Assembly: GCA_045123075.1 (NCBI GenBank)
Contig: JBGVIJ010000075.1
Span: 1 to 64,000 of the forward strand
Direction of reading: 5' to 3'
Source of the DNA: JAHHUH01 sp045123075
Lineage (GTDB): Bacteria > Bacillota > Negativicutes > Acidaminococcales > Acidaminococcaceae
Length of the DNA stretch: 64,000 bases
A program made the translations under genes and the position numbers. Below, in pieces: positions 16,929 through 26,311 of this stretch. Under the pieces are notes generated by a model. That model had not been told where the DNA came from. It ran no database searches and saw only the letters and a program-made list of their open reading frames with translations. Every line of letters begins with the position of its first letter. The stretch's first letter is position 1.

Positions 16929-18122
16929 ATGACTATAAAATTATTTAACTATAATGTAATGCTTAAAAATTGCCAAGCAACTGTACTTGCCTGCGAGGAA
17001 AGAGACGGCAAGTTTTTTGTAGAGCTTGATCAAACCGTAATCTTCCCCGAAGGTGGCGGACAGTTAAGTGATAGAGGCAAGATTAACGATGTAAACGTAC
17101 TGCACGCTAGCGAAAAAGACGGTCGCCTTTGGCACGAATGTGATGCACCGCTAGAAGTTGGTGCAGAAGTAGAAGTAACTTTAGATTGGGCAGTGCGCCT
17201 TGATAGAATGCAACAACATTGTGGCGAGCACATTCTTTCCTTCGTGTGCTGGAATTTGTTTGAAGCTCAAAACATTGGTTTCCATATGAATGAAGATCTT
17301 GTAACTGTAGACCTTGATAAAGCTTTGAGCGAAGAAGAGCTTTTAGAAGTGGAACGTGCAACTAATGCAATCATTTGGGAAAATCGTCCCATCACCGTTT
17401 TGAATTTGGAAAGTGAAGAAGCAGCGAAGCTTCCTATGCGCAAGTTTAATGCTAATTTGAAAGGCATCTTACGCATTGTAGCTGTGGAAGGTGCTGACGT
17501 TTGTACTTGCTGTGGAACTCATCCTCCTTTTACCGGAATGGTTGGTTGCGTGAAGATTGTTCGTGCGGAACGTCGCAAGCAAGGACAACGTTTAGAAATT
17601 TTGTGTGGTGCTCGTGCTATGGCGGACTACGCTAAACAAAACCGCATCCTGCGCGACTTAGCAACAGATCTTTCTTCCAAAGTGGAAGAGGTTCCTGAAC
17701 GCTACGCTAAGATGAAAGAAGAAATGGCTAATCTTAACGAAGCTTTGAAAGAAAAAACTGCCAAACTTTTGGAAATCGAAATCCAAGAAGTTTTGGCAGA
17801 TGCAGATACTCGTGCTGATGGTGCGAAGCTTTTACATTTAGTTTTAGATGATGCTAAAAATGGCAAGAACTTAATGCCCAAGGTTGGCGCTTTAGAAAAT
17901 ACTGTTAGCGTAATTTTGGCAGTACAACCTGAACGCATCAGTTATTTTGTTGCCCTTGGTAAAAATACTGCAGGTGACTGCCGCGCCTACATTAAACTGC
18001 TCAACGATACTTTTGGCGGCCGCGGTGGCGGTAAGCCTGATGGAGCTCAAGGCGGCGCAGATTACTGTGAGGATTGGCAAGAAAAATTTGCGACCGTTTT
18101 AAAACAATTAAAAGAAGCATAA
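16929..18122 (+). CDS. AlaX-type alanyl-tRNA editing protein with DHHA1 domain
   Basis: At 397 residues this is a long AlaX homologue. It resembles the editing half of alanyl-tRNA synthetase, without the synthetase core. The N-terminal beta barrel has FPEGGGQLSDRG. The editing site has zinc ligands in QQHCGEHILS (HxxxH) and CTCCGTHP. The C-terminal part has a coiled coil (about 235-285) and a DHHA1 domain ending GGRGGGKPDGAQGG. It should hydrolyse Ser- or Gly-mischarged tRNA-Ala in trans. A GAGGGGG site precedes ATG 16929. Confidence 0.92.
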   Translation: MTIKLFNYNVMLKNCQATVLACEERDGKFFVELDQTVIFPEGGGQLSDRGKINDVNVLHASEKDGRLWHECDAPLEVGAEVEVTLDWAVRLDRMQQHCGEHILSFVCWNLFEAQNIGFHMNEDLVTVDLDKALSEEELLEVERATNAIIWENRPITVLNLESEEAAKLPMRKFNANLKGILRIVAVEGADVCTCCGTHPPFTGMVGCVKIVRAERRKQGQRLEILCGARAMADYAKQNRILRDLATDLSSKVEEVPERYAKMKEEMANLNEALKEKTAKLLEIEIQEVLADADTRADGAKLLHLVLDDAKNGKNLMPKVGALENTVSVILAVQPERISYFVALGKNTAGDCRAYIKLLNDTFGGRGGGKPDGAQGGADYCEDWQEKFATVLKQLKEA

Positions 18123-18150
18123 AAAAGAACCGCAGAGCTGCGGTTCTTTT
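18123..18150. terminator. Bidirectional terminator after the AlaX gene
   Basis: The stem GAACCGCAG / CTGCGGTTC (18127-18146) is flanked by A- and T-runs and lies between convergent genes. Confidence 0.88.
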
Positions 18151-18153
18151 ACT

Positions 18154-19188
18154 TTATAATTCAGGAATCATGGAGATAAGTTTATCGATTTCTTCGTCTT
18201 TAGTTGCCCAGCTAGTGCAAACGCGAGCACAGTAATTGCCATCGGGCAGATATTCAATCAGACTTAGGACGAAGTTTTTGCTCAGTTTTTCAAATTGAGC
18301 AGGAGTTAAAATTACAAATTGTTGGTTGGTGGGAGATTCCGCTAAGAATTTGAAGCCGTGTGCCAAGAAAGCATCACGCACTTTGTAAGCTTGTTCAACA
18401 GCGTGGCGACAAATATCAATATACATATTGTCTTTCATTACAACGCCAAATTGGATGCCCAAAAGGCGACCTTTTGCCAAAATTGCACCGTTTTGTTTTG
18501 CGATGGAGCGGAAGTCCGGTTTGAGAGCGTCGTGCAAGATTACAACAGCTTCGCCAAACATTAAGCCACATTTAGTGCCACCGATGTAGAATACATCACA
18601 GTTATTTGCTACGTCTTCCAAAGTTAAATCGCTATCGGGAGAACCAAGTGCATAACCAAGACGAGCACCATCAATGAAAAGATACAAGCCATATTTTTTG
18701 CACACTGCGTAGAGTGCTTCTAATTCTGCCTTAGTATACATGCTGCCAACTTCGGTAGATTGGGAAATATAAACCAGTTTAGGTTGTGCCCAATGTTCTC
18801 GAGCAGGGTCAGTGTCGTATTTAATCCATTCTTTTTCAATTTGTTCTGCAGTAAGTTTGCCGTCATCAGTGGGCAGGGGAATTACACGGTGTCCGCCGTG
18901 TTCGATGGCGCCTGCTTCGTGAGTGTTGATGTGACTGGGGAAGCTAGCCAAAACTGCTTGGTGAGGACGCAAGGCAGAGGAGATTACTACTAAATTTGTT
19001 TGAGTGCCGCCAACAAGAAGATGAACATCAGCGTCGGGACGGTTGCAAGCTTTTTTAATAAGCTCACGTGCTTCGTCGCAGTACGCGTCCATACCGTAAC
19101 CGGTAGTTTGTTCCATATTGGTTGCTACTAATTTTTCTAAAATGGCAGGATGACAGCCTTCGGTGTAGTCGCTATTAAAACAGTACAT
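18154..19188 (-). CDS. Low-specificity L-threonine aldolase family (PLP enzyme)
   Basis: The 344-residue PLP-dependent enzyme of the beta-eliminating lyase/threonine aldolase family begins FNSDYTEGCHPAILEKL, contains THEAGAIEHGGHRV, LFIDGARLGYAL and the PLP lysine in YIGGTKCGLMFGEA. These enzymes cleave L-threonine or allo-threonine to glycine and acetaldehyde. It is monocistronic, minus strand, with an AGGAGAAA site before ATG 19188. Related lyases share the fold, so threonine as substrate is likely but not certain. Confidence 0.9.
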   Translation of the reverse strand: MYCFNSDYTEGCHPAILEKLVATNMEQTTGYGMDAYCDEARELIKKACNRPDADVHLLVGGTQTNLVVISSALRPHQAVLASFPSHINTHEAGAIEHGGHRVIPLPTDDGKLTAEQIEKEWIKYDTDPAREHWAQPKLVYISQSTEVGSMYTKAELEALYAVCKKYGLYLFIDGARLGYALGSPDSDLTLEDVANNCDVFYIGGTKCGLMFGEAVVILHDALKPDFRSIAKQNGAILAKGRLLGIQFGVVMKDNMYIDICRHAVEQAYKVRDAFLAHGFKFLAESPTNQQFVILTPAQFEKLSKNFVLSLIEYLPDGNYCARVCTSWATKDEEIDKLISMIPEL

Positions 19189-19230
19189 ATTATTTCTCCT
19201 AATTAGAATTATACAAGAAGTAAGAAGCGC

Positions 19231-19878
19231 TTATTGTTTTTTTAGGTGAGCTTTAGCAAACTCGATAAAAATGGGCATTACAGAAAGTATAACGATACTC
19301 AAGGTGACAAGAGAAAAGTTTTTCTTAACGAAGGGAATGTTGCCAAAGAAGTAACCACCGCCAACGAACAAGGTTACCCAAGCGATTGCACCGATTACAT
19401 TGTAACGAGCAAAGGTTCCGTAGTGCATTTTGCCAATGCCGGCAACGAAGGGGGCAAAGGTACGCACAATGGGAGCGAAGCGGGCAAGAACAATTGCTTT
19501 ATGACCGTGCTTTTCGTAAAATTCGTGAGCCTTTTGGATATGTTCAGGCTTGATGATTCCGCGCTCGGAATTTATGATTGCCATACCTGCTTTCTCACCA
19601 ATGAAGTAGTTGGTGGCGTCGCCTAAGACTGCGCTGACTAAAAAGATTGCTGTAATAATAGTAATATCCATACCGTCAGGGGACGTTGCAGCCAAAGCAC
19701 CACAAGCAAAAAGCAGAGAATCGCCCGGCAAGAACGGGGTAACTACAAGACCGGTTTCGCAGAAAACTACCATAAATAAAATTGCGTAAATAAAATGACC
19801 GTAGGCTTCCATAATTGCAGGTAAATGTTTATCCAAATGAAGCACAATGTCGATAAATTGCAGAATGATATCTTCCAT
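19231..19878 (-). CDS. DedA family membrane protein
   Basis: The 215-residue DedA/SNARE-associated protein has hallmark FCETGLVVTPFLPGDSLLF and, in the second repeat, ARFAPIVRTFAPFVAGIGKM with the conserved Arg residues. Family members work as membrane-potential-dependent transporters or lipid flippases and affect envelope integrity. An in-frame ATG at 19923 would add 15 residues, but the AAAGGAAC site places the start at 19878, giving MEDIILQF. It is a single gene between the aldolase and the divergent map gene. Confidence 0.92.
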   Translation of the reverse strand: MEDIILQFIDIVLHLDKHLPAIMEAYGHFIYAILFMVVFCETGLVVTPFLPGDSLLFACGALAATSPDGMDITIITAIFLVSAVLGDATNYFIGEKAGMAIINSERGIIKPEHIQKAHEFYEKHGHKAIVLARFAPIVRTFAPFVAGIGKMHYGTFARYNVIGAIAWVTLFVGGGYFFGNIPFVKKNFSLVTLSIVILSVMPIFIEFAKAHLKKQ

Positions 19879-19955
19879 ATTAAGTTCCTTTCTAAAATTG
19901 AGAATACTAAATAATTTTATCACAAGTATCTTTGTATGTCATAAGAAATTTTCCA

Positions 19956-19981
19956 CAAGAAAATATTTATGTTATAATACA
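19956..19981 (+). promoter_or_regulatory. Promoter of map (extended -10)
   Basis: TGTTATAAT just before position 19980 is an extended -10 element (TG-N-TATAAT). A weak -35, TTTCCA, lies 17 bases upstream. The map start is about 35 bases downstream. Confidence 0.5.
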
Positions 19982-20013
19982 GAATTAGATAAGTATTTTA
20001 AAGGAGATATAAA

Positions 20014-20826
20014 ATGGATCAACAACTTTGGAATAAAATTGAAACATATAGAGCGAAAGGTTTTGAAGTTCCCGATGAAGATATGATTAAAACTCCGGAG
20101 CAAATCGAAGGCATCCGTAAAGCTTGCGAAATTAACACTAAAGTTTTGGACGAAGTTGCTAAACATATTAAAGCTGGTATGACCACTGCTGAAATCGACA
20201 AAATTGTTTATGACTTTACTACTGCGCAAGGTGCAGTTCCTGCTCCTCTTGGTTTCTGCGGTTTCCCGAAAAGTGTTTGTACTTCCATCAACGACCAAGT
20301 TTGTCACGGTATTCCCAGCGAAAATGACGTACTCAAAAGTGGTGACATCGTAAACGTAGACGTTTCTACCATTTATAACGGTTACTATGCAGATGCTTCC
20401 CGTATGTTCATGATTGGCAAAGTAAATCCCAAAGCTGAAAAGCTTGTTAATATTGCTAAAGAATGTTTGAAACGAGGCGTTGAAGCTGCTAAAGCTTGGG
20501 GCACTGTTGGTGACATTGGCGCTGCAGTTTCCGCACTGGCTAGAAAACATGGTTACAGTGTTGTAGAAGAATTTGGCGGTCACGGCGTAGGCGTAGAATT
20601 CCACGAAGAACCTTTCGTTTGCCACGTTGGTAAACGCGGAACTGGTATGCTTCTTGTTCCCGGCATGATTCTTACTGTAGAACCTATGATTAACGCAGGT
20701 AAACGCGATATTTTCGTAGATGCTGCCAATGAATGGACTGTTTATACTCATGACCGTAGCTTGTCTGCACAATGGGAACATACAATCCTTATCACAGAAA
20801 ATGGTCCTGAGATCTTAACTTACTAA
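20014..20826 (+). CDS. map: Methionine aminopeptidase, type I
   Basis: MetAP removes N-terminal Met from nascent proteins. The 270-residue protein has a short N-terminal extension (about 20 residues, without the Cys-rich SEC-C motif of longer forms) and then the pita-bread fold. Metal ligands appear in NVDVSTIYNGYYADASR (two Asp), GGHGVGVEFHEEP (His), LTVEPM (Glu) and QWEHT (Glu). It has its own promoter and terminator, unlike the common secY-adk-map arrangement. The AAGGAGAT site fits ATG 20014. Confidence 0.95.
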   Translation: MDQQLWNKIETYRAKGFEVPDEDMIKTPEQIEGIRKACEINTKVLDEVAKHIKAGMTTAEIDKIVYDFTTAQGAVPAPLGFCGFPKSVCTSINDQVCHGIPSENDVLKSGDIVNVDVSTIYNGYYADASRMFMIGKVNPKAEKLVNIAKECLKRGVEAAKAWGTVGDIGAAVSALARKHGYSVVEEFGGHGVGVEFHEEPFVCHVGKRGTGMLLVPGMILTVEPMINAGKRDIFVDAANEWTVYTHDRSLSAQWEHTILITENGPEILTY

Positions 20827-20834
20827 GAAAAATT

Positions 20835-20867
20835 AAAAGCTCCGCTTTGGCGGAGCTTTTGTTATTT
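20835..20867. terminator. Terminator between map and the TtcA-like gene
   Basis: A perfect 11-bp stem AAAAGCTCCGC / GCGGAGCTTTT (20835-20860) with a TTTG loop lies between convergent genes and overlaps the 3' end of the downstream minus-strand gene. Confidence 0.88.
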
Positions 20868-21665
20868 TTGAGTATTCTTTTTATTCCAAAAAGCACGGAA
20901 TTTTTGCGCCAATTCTTTTTGGTTTAATTTATCGGGCCAAAGTTCTTGCTTGTCGGTGCAGCGCATTGCTGCTGCCAAGTGTTCGTACACTTCCGGATAT
21001 TGGACGTTAAGAGCGGCGATATGTTCCTTCACATCTTGGCGAGTAGTGAAGCCATCGTAAGGACAGGGATTTTTCAAAGGCTTCAATTGTAATTTATCTA
21101 CTAACTCGCGTACTTCGCTTTCTCTGTAATAGAGGAGCGGTCTTAAAACAGTTAAGCCTGTTCTAGAAAGAGTGGTTACAGGCAAAAAGGTTTTAAGCTG
21201 ACCGCTAGTAAAGAGGTTCATAAAGAAAGTTTCTACTGCGTCGTCGTGATGGTGTGCCAAAGCAACTTTGTTAAAGCCAAGCTCTAAAGCTCTACGGTTT
21301 GTAGCAGCGCGTCTAAAATAAGCGCAGGTAAAGCAAGGGGTACTACCTTTGCCTTGCCAAGCAGCATTTACATCTACATCATCGTGGTAATGTTCTAAAC
21401 CATAGTGCTGACAAAATTCTTCCAGTTCTTTTTTAGGAAAGTCCGGTGCGAACATGGCATTGACCGTGTAGCAAGCAAGATCAAAGGGAATGGGGGAATA
21501 TTTTTTTATTTCTGCTAAGGCTGCCGTCAGGAACATACTATCCTTGCCGCCGCTTAATCCAATCAGGATTCTATCGCCGGGAGCAAGCATATCAAATTCG
21601 ATGATGGCGCGCCAAAGTTTACTTAAATCGTCTGCAGGGACGAAGGGAATTCTTTTTTCGCTCAT
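20862..21665 (-). CDS. TtcA/TilS-family ATP-dependent tRNA thiolase-like protein
   Basis: This 267-residue PP-loop ATPase has the adenylation motif LSGGKDSMF. It also has a CxxC pair (TPCFTCAYFRRAATNRR), the AHHHDDAVETFFMN motif and a later Cys in NPCPYDG. This pattern fits TtcA, which uses an Fe-S cluster on three cysteines to thiolate tRNA C32. Related enzymes modify other tRNA positions, so the exact site is inferred. It is a single minus-strand gene convergent with map. Confidence 0.88.
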   Translation of the reverse strand: MSEKRIPFVPADDLSKLWRAIIEFDMLAPGDRILIGLSGGKDSMFLTAALAEIKKYSPIPFDLACYTVNAMFAPDFPKKELEEFCQHYGLEHYHDDVDVNAAWQGKGSTPCFTCAYFRRAATNRRALELGFNKVALAHHHDDAVETFFMNLFTSGQLKTFLPVTTLSRTGLTVLRPLLYYRESEVRELVDKLQLKPLKNPCPYDGFTTRQDVKEHIAALNVQYPEVYEHLAAAMRCTDKQELWPDKLNQKELAQKFRAFWNKKNTQK

Positions 21666-21776
21666 AAAAAATCCTTTGAATGTTTTTGTTTAATTATATC
21701 ATAATTGGCTTTAATGTTATTGAAGAAATTTTAGTATGTATACATTCAGAGGGGACAGTTTTTAGTGCGCTTTCTG

Positions 21777-21785
21777 TGTTATAAT
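21777..21785 (+). promoter_or_regulatory. Extended -10 promoter of pcrA
   Basis: TGTTATAAT is an extended -10 element. No convincing -35 is visible, as is usual for this type. Downstream, a 5-bp hairpin GGTGC/GCACC (21818-21831) sits just before GGAGGT in the pcrA leader. Confidence 0.45.
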
Positions 21786-21852
21786 GGAAAGACTGTAGAT
21801 AGAAAATATGTTGGTTCGGTGCGTTGGCACCAATGGAGGTCTAGGGAAGTTT

Positions 21853-24075
21853 ATGGTTGATGACACGATTAAGGGACTGAATCCACAACAAGCAAATGCT
21901 GTGCAAACTGTGGACGGTCCTATGTTAATTTTGGCAGGTGCAGGCAGTGGTAAAACCAAAGTGCTTACCTGTCGTATCGCTCATTTGTTAAATCAAGGTG
22001 TGCGTCCGTATAGAATTTTGGCAATCACCTTTACTAATAAAGCTGCTGCAGAAATGCGTGAACGTGTAGACAAAATGGCAGGCGAAGCTGCTAAAGATGT
22101 TTGGCTGCATACCTTCCACGCTTTTTGCGCAAAACTGCTCCGTATTGAAATTCATAATTTAGGAAACTACACTAATAATTTTGCCATTTACGATACAACC
22201 GATACTAAAAGTTTGATGAAGCAAATTCTTCAAGAAATGAATCTTGATGAAAAACGCTATCAACCTTCTGCTGTGATTGGTCGTATTAGCAATGCTAAAA
22301 ACCAATTACAAACTCCGGAAGATTACGCTAAACAAGCTAGTGATTTTTATGATGGCAAAGTTGCAGAAATCTACGCTCGTTATGAAGCGAAGCTGCAACA
22401 AAACAACGCTCTTGACTTCGACGACTTGTTGCTTTTGACTTTGAAACTTCTCCAAGAAAACGAAGAAGTTCGCACTAAATACCAAGATAAATTTGACTAC
22501 ATCATGGTGGACGAATATCAAGATACCAACCATGCGCAATATTTGCTGACTAAGATTTTGGCGGCGAAACATAAAAACATTTGCGTAGTTGGTGACGCTG
22601 ACCAAAGTATTTATGGTTGGCGTGGTGCTGATATTACCAACATCTTGGATTTTGAAAAAGATTATCCTGAAGCGAAGTTAGTAAAATTAGAACAAAATTA
22701 TCGTAGCACCCAAGTTATTCTTGATGCGGCAAACGCTGTTATCGATAATAACACCGGTCGCAAACCTAAAAATTTGTGGACTGATAATGGTAACGGTAAT
22801 CAAATTACTTATTTTAGAGCTATTGATGAACGCGACGAAGCACGCTTTGTTATTGAACAAATCCAAGCTCTTGATAGCCGTCCCGATGTGAAATTGGGCG
22901 ATATGTCTATTTTGTATCGCACCAATACTCAATCCCGCGTATTTGAAGAAATGCTCATTAAGAGCGGTATTGCCTACAATATTGTTGGCGGGACTAAATT
23001 CTACGAACGCAAAGAAATTAAAGATATCATCGCTTACCTGCGTGTAATCTTTAACCCTAACGATTCTTTGAGCTTGTTGAGAATTATCAATGTTCCTCGT
23101 CGTGGCATTGGTGATGCAACTTTGGCGAGACTGCAAGCCTACGCAGAAGAAAACAATATGAATTTGTTTGATGTTGTTTCTGCTTCCGGTGATGTACCGG
23201 GCCTTAGCAGTCGCTTTGTTGGCAAACTGGAAGAATTAAGCAGCATTATCTTTGAATTGATGGGCGAAGCAAATTCCGGCGAAGTACCTGTAAAACAACT
23301 CATTGATAATGTAATGACTAAAACCGGTTATCTTGAAGAACTGGAAAACAGCAAAAGCGCTCAAGACCAAAGCCGTGTAGAAAACTTAAAAGAACTGCTT
23401 TCCGTAGCAGAAGATTTCTCCAAAGGCGAGGAAGAAGATAATTTGGAAAACTTCTTGGGCAGAGTTGCTCTTGTTTCTGATATTGATGATGCAGAACTTG
23501 GCGAAGAAGCAATTACTTTGATGACTCTTCACTCTGCAAAAGGCTTGGAATTCCCCGTAGTGTTCCTTGTTGGTATGGAAGAAGGCATTTTCCCCCACGC
23601 TCGTACTTTGATGGATGAAGAAGAAATTGAAGAAGAACGCCGTTTGTGCTACGTTGGTATTACCCGTGCAGAACGCACTTTGTTTTTAAGTCATGCGCGT
23701 ATGCGTACCGTGTTTGGTCATACAGTTTCTTATCCGCCTTCTCGTTTCTTGAAGGAGGTTCCTCGTAACTTGATTCACGAGTTTAAACGTCCTCAATTGC
23801 AACGCACTGTTTCCCAACAAGCTGCACCGCAACGAGAAAAACGCGCTACTAATACTAACTGGTTCCTGCAACCGAAAACCAGCTTTATGCCTAAAGAAGC
23901 AAGTGCCAACAGCATTACCTTTAGCGCAGGCGAAAAAGTTAGCCATGCTAAATGGGGCGAAGGTACCGTTGTTAGCGTAAACAATACTGCTGACGGACAA
24001 GAAGTTAAAGTGGCTTTTGCAGGTGCAGGTATTAGAAGCTTGCTTACTAAGTATGCTGTGCTGAAAAAACTCTAA
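21853..24075 (+). CDS. pcrA: ATP-dependent DNA helicase PcrA (UvrD/Rep family)
   Basis: This 740-residue SF1A 3'-5' helicase acts in repair, replication restart and plasmid replication. Motifs run in order: Q motif LNPQQANAV, Walker A AGAGSGKT, DEYQDTN, GDADQSIYGWRGAD, QNYRST, TLHSAKGLEFPVVFLVGMEE and CYVGITRAE. The C-terminal Tudor-like domain that binds RNA polymerase reads EKVSHAKWGEGTVVSV. An ATG at 21808 is in frame, but the family starts near ATG 21853, preceded by AGGGAAG. ligA follows 33 bases later, as in many Bacillota pcrA-ligA operons. Confidence 0.95.
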   Translation: MVDDTIKGLNPQQANAVQTVDGPMLILAGAGSGKTKVLTCRIAHLLNQGVRPYRILAITFTNKAAAEMRERVDKMAGEAAKDVWLHTFHAFCAKLLRIEIHNLGNYTNNFAIYDTTDTKSLMKQILQEMNLDEKRYQPSAVIGRISNAKNQLQTPEDYAKQASDFYDGKVAEIYARYEAKLQQNNALDFDDLLLLTLKLLQENEEVRTKYQDKFDYIMVDEYQDTNHAQYLLTKILAAKHKNICVVGDADQSIYGWRGADITNILDFEKDYPEAKLVKLEQNYRSTQVILDAANAVIDNNTGRKPKNLWTDNGNGNQITYFRAIDERDEARFVIEQIQALDSRPDVKLGDMSILYRTNTQSRVFEEMLIKSGIAYNIVGGTKFYERKEIKDIIAYLRVIFNPNDSLSLLRIINVPRRGIGDATLARLQAYAEENNMNLFDVVSASGDVPGLSSRFVGKLEELSSIIFELMGEANSGEVPVKQLIDNVMTKTGYLEELENSKSAQDQSRVENLKELLSVAEDFSKGEEEDNLENFLGRVALVSDIDDAELGEEAITLMTLHSAKGLEFPVVFLVGMEEGIFPHARTLMDEEEIEEERRLCYVGITRAERTLFLSHARMRTVFGHTVSYPPSRFLKEVPRNLIHEFKRPQLQRTVSQQAAPQREKRATNTNWFLQPKTSFMPKEASANSITFSAGEKVSHAKWGEGTVVSVNNTADGQEVKVAFAGAGIRSLLTKYAVLKKL

Positions 24076-24108
24076 GAAATTGTTATAGACAATTAAGAGG
24101 TGAACCTC

Positions 24109-26142
24109 ATGTTCAACTTATTTGAAAACGAAGAATTGAAAAGCGAAGCGCTGGCTGAAGCGGAACGTTTGCGTAAAGAGCTGCGCCATCACGAGTATTT
24201 GTACTATGTTATGGACGCACCTTCTATTACGGACGCAGAGTATGACCGTTTAATGATTCGCCTGCGTGAAATCGAAGCGGAATACCCGGAAGATGTTCCT
24301 GCAGATTCTCCTACCCAACGGGTTGGGGGCAAGGTGAACCCGGAATTTACGGAAGTTAAGCATTTAACCCCCTTACTTTCTTTGGGTAATGCCTTTAGTG
24401 CAGATGAACTGCGTGCTTTCGACGAACGCGTGCGTAATGGCTTGCCTAACGGTAGCGAAGTTGAGTACGTTCTTGAACCGAAGATTGATGGCTTGGCTTG
24501 TAGTCTTGTGTACGAGAACGGAAAGTTAGTGCGTGCTGCAACCCGTGGTGACGGAGTGGTGGGCGAAAATGTTACTGCCAATGTGCGTACCATTCGTGCT
24601 ATTCCTTTGACTTTGACTGTTCCATCCGGCGGAGAAATGCCTGAACTTTTAGACGTGCGTGGTGAAGTTTATATGCCTCGCCATGAGTTCATGCGTTTGA
24701 ACGAAGAACGTGCAGAAAAAGGCGAAGCAGAATTTGCTAACCCTCGTAATGCAGCTGCAGGTAGCTTGCGTCAACTTGACCCGATGGTTACTGCTAAACG
24801 CTCTTTAAGCTTTTTTGCCTACAATGTGGGTAACGGTGCTCTCGAAAAGCACAGCGATTCTTTAGCCATGCTTAAAGGCTACGGTTTCAAAGTAAGTGAA
24901 AATTACAAAGTAGTGGCTAATATTGAAGAAGCCATTAAATTTATAGAAGAATTTGACGCTAAGCGTAGCAGCTTAGCTTACGATACTGACGGCGCTGTAA
25001 TTAAAGTGAATGCTGTTTATCAACAACGCATTTTAGGCGCAACTGGTAAAGATCCCCGTTGGGCGATTGCTTATAAATTTCCGCCGGAACAAGCGGAAAC
25101 CACTTTAGAGGATATCGTGTGGCGCGTTGGTCGTACTGGTGTGTTGACTCCGACTGCGGTGCTGACTCCGGTAAAACTTTCCGGTAGCGTGGTAAGCAGA
25201 GCGACACTTCACAACGAAGACTTTATTCGTGAAAAAGGTATCTGCATTGGTGATAGAGTAATCATCAACAAAGCAGGGGAAATTATTCCCGAAGTGTTGC
25301 GCGTTGTGGAAAGTAAACGCACCGGTGAAGAAAGTCCGGTGGTGATTCCGGCAGAGTGTCCCGAATGTGGTTGGAAGGTTGAGCGTCAAGGCAGTGAAGC
25401 TGCCATTCGTTGCACCAATCCCCATTGTCCTGCTCTTGGTCGTGAAGGTTTGCTTCACTTTGTTAGCAGGGACGCTATGAATATTGAAGGTTGCGGTCCT
25501 TCCGTAATCAATCAGCTTATTGATAGCGAGCTTGTTCGTGACGCGGCAGACTTGTATTCTTTACAAAAAGAAGACTTGCTGAAACTGGAACGCATGGGCG
25601 AAAAATCTGCGGATAATTTGCTCAAGGCTATTGAAGCAAGCAAAGAGAACGAACTTGATAAACTGCTCTTTGGTTTGGGGATTCGTCATGTTGGTGCGAA
25701 GGTTGCCCGCATTTTGGCAGAAGAGTTCGGAACGGTGAAGAACCTTTTAGAAGCACAACCTGAACAGTTGGCGGCGATTCGCGATATTGGCGATAAGATT
25801 GCTGAAAGTGTAGTAACTTGGCTTTCTGTACCTAACAATGTAGATTTGCTGGAACGTTTGGAAGAGGCTGGTCTGAAAATGGAATTTGCTGTACGCGCTA
25901 AGAGCGAAAGCAATCCTTTCTTTGGTAAAACTTTGGTGTTTACCGGAACTTTGCCCACCCTTGGTCGTGCAGAAGCACAAACCATGGCGCAAGATGTTGG
26001 TGCGAAGGTAAGTAGCAGCGTAAGCAAAAAGACGGACTACGTCATTGCCGGTGCGGAAGCAGGCAGTAAGTTAGAAAAAGCTGAAAAGCTTGGTGTTACT
26101 GTCATTGACGAAGAAGCCTTTTTGAAAATGATAAAAGGATAA
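24109..26142 (+). CDS. ligA: NAD-dependent DNA ligase
   Basis: LigA seals nicks during replication and repair using NAD. The 677-residue protein has domain Ia (HHEYLYYVMDAPSITDAEYD), the adenylation lysine in EPKIDGLACSL, an OB fold, a four-Cys zinc finger (CPECGWKV through CTNPHCPA), helix-hairpin-helix repeats and a C-terminal BRCT domain (LVFTGTLPTLGRAEAQ onward). The start is ATG 24109, well spaced from AAGAGGTG, rather than GTG 24100. It is co-transcribed with pcrA and ends in a strong terminator that marks the left edge of the defence island. Confidence 0.96.
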   Translation: MFNLFENEELKSEALAEAERLRKELRHHEYLYYVMDAPSITDAEYDRLMIRLREIEAEYPEDVPADSPTQRVGGKVNPEFTEVKHLTPLLSLGNAFSADELRAFDERVRNGLPNGSEVEYVLEPKIDGLACSLVYENGKLVRAATRGDGVVGENVTANVRTIRAIPLTLTVPSGGEMPELLDVRGEVYMPRHEFMRLNEERAEKGEAEFANPRNAAAGSLRQLDPMVTAKRSLSFFAYNVGNGALEKHSDSLAMLKGYGFKVSENYKVVANIEEAIKFIEEFDAKRSSLAYDTDGAVIKVNAVYQQRILGATGKDPRWAIAYKFPPEQAETTLEDIVWRVGRTGVLTPTAVLTPVKLSGSVVSRATLHNEDFIREKGICIGDRVIINKAGEIIPEVLRVVESKRTGEESPVVIPAECPECGWKVERQGSEAAIRCTNPHCPALGREGLLHFVSRDAMNIEGCGPSVINQLIDSELVRDAADLYSLQKEDLLKLERMGEKSADNLLKAIEASKENELDKLLFGLGIRHVGAKVARILAEEFGTVKNLLEAQPEQLAAIRDIGDKIAESVVTWLSVPNNVDLLERLEEAGLKMEFAVRAKSESNPFFGKTLVFTGTLPTLGRAEAQTMAQDVGAKVSSSVSKKTDYVIAGAEAGSKLEKAEKLGVTVIDEEAFLKMIKG

Positions 26143-26146
26143 AAAT

Positions 26147-26186
26147 AAAACGAGTGAAAGCTGTTGAAAAGCCTTCACTCGTTTTT
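26147..26186 (+). terminator. Terminator after ligA, left boundary of the type I island
   Basis: An 11-bp stem AAACGAGTGAA / TTCACTCGTTT (26148-26184) runs into T5. The bases from 26141 to about 26196 closely match the terminator after hsdR (37772-37822). Confidence 0.9.
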
Positions 26187-26202
26187 AATTTGCTCATCTC
26201 AA

Positions 26203-26244
26203 AATTCAATTTAGTCAACACGGGGTAAATGACTAAATTGAATT
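26203..26244. promoter_or_regulatory. 15-bp inverted repeat, candidate operator of the Fic-hsd operon
   Basis: Arms AATTCAATTTAGTCA (26203-26217) and TGACTAAATTGAATT (26230-26244) are perfect inverted repeats with a 12-base spacer. The right arm overlaps the -35 box of the adjacent promoter. There is no T-run, so an operator is likelier than a terminator. Confidence 0.65.
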
Positions 26245-26271
26245 GATTTGTGATGAAATTGGTAGTATCAT
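26243..26271 (+). promoter_or_regulatory. Promoter of the Fic-hsd operon
   Basis: TTGATT (26243-26248) and TATCAT (26266-26271) are spaced 17 bases apart, about 40 bases before the Fic start codon. The -35 overlaps the inverted-repeat operator. Confidence 0.55.
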
Positions 26272-26311
26272 AGATTTAAAGCAACAAGCTTTTTGAATCG
26301 AGGGATATAGA

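Noticed and set aside
21818..21831. Riboswitch-like hairpin in the pcrA leader
   Set aside because: The stem is only 5 bp and leaves the ribosome site free; no known riboswitch core is seen.
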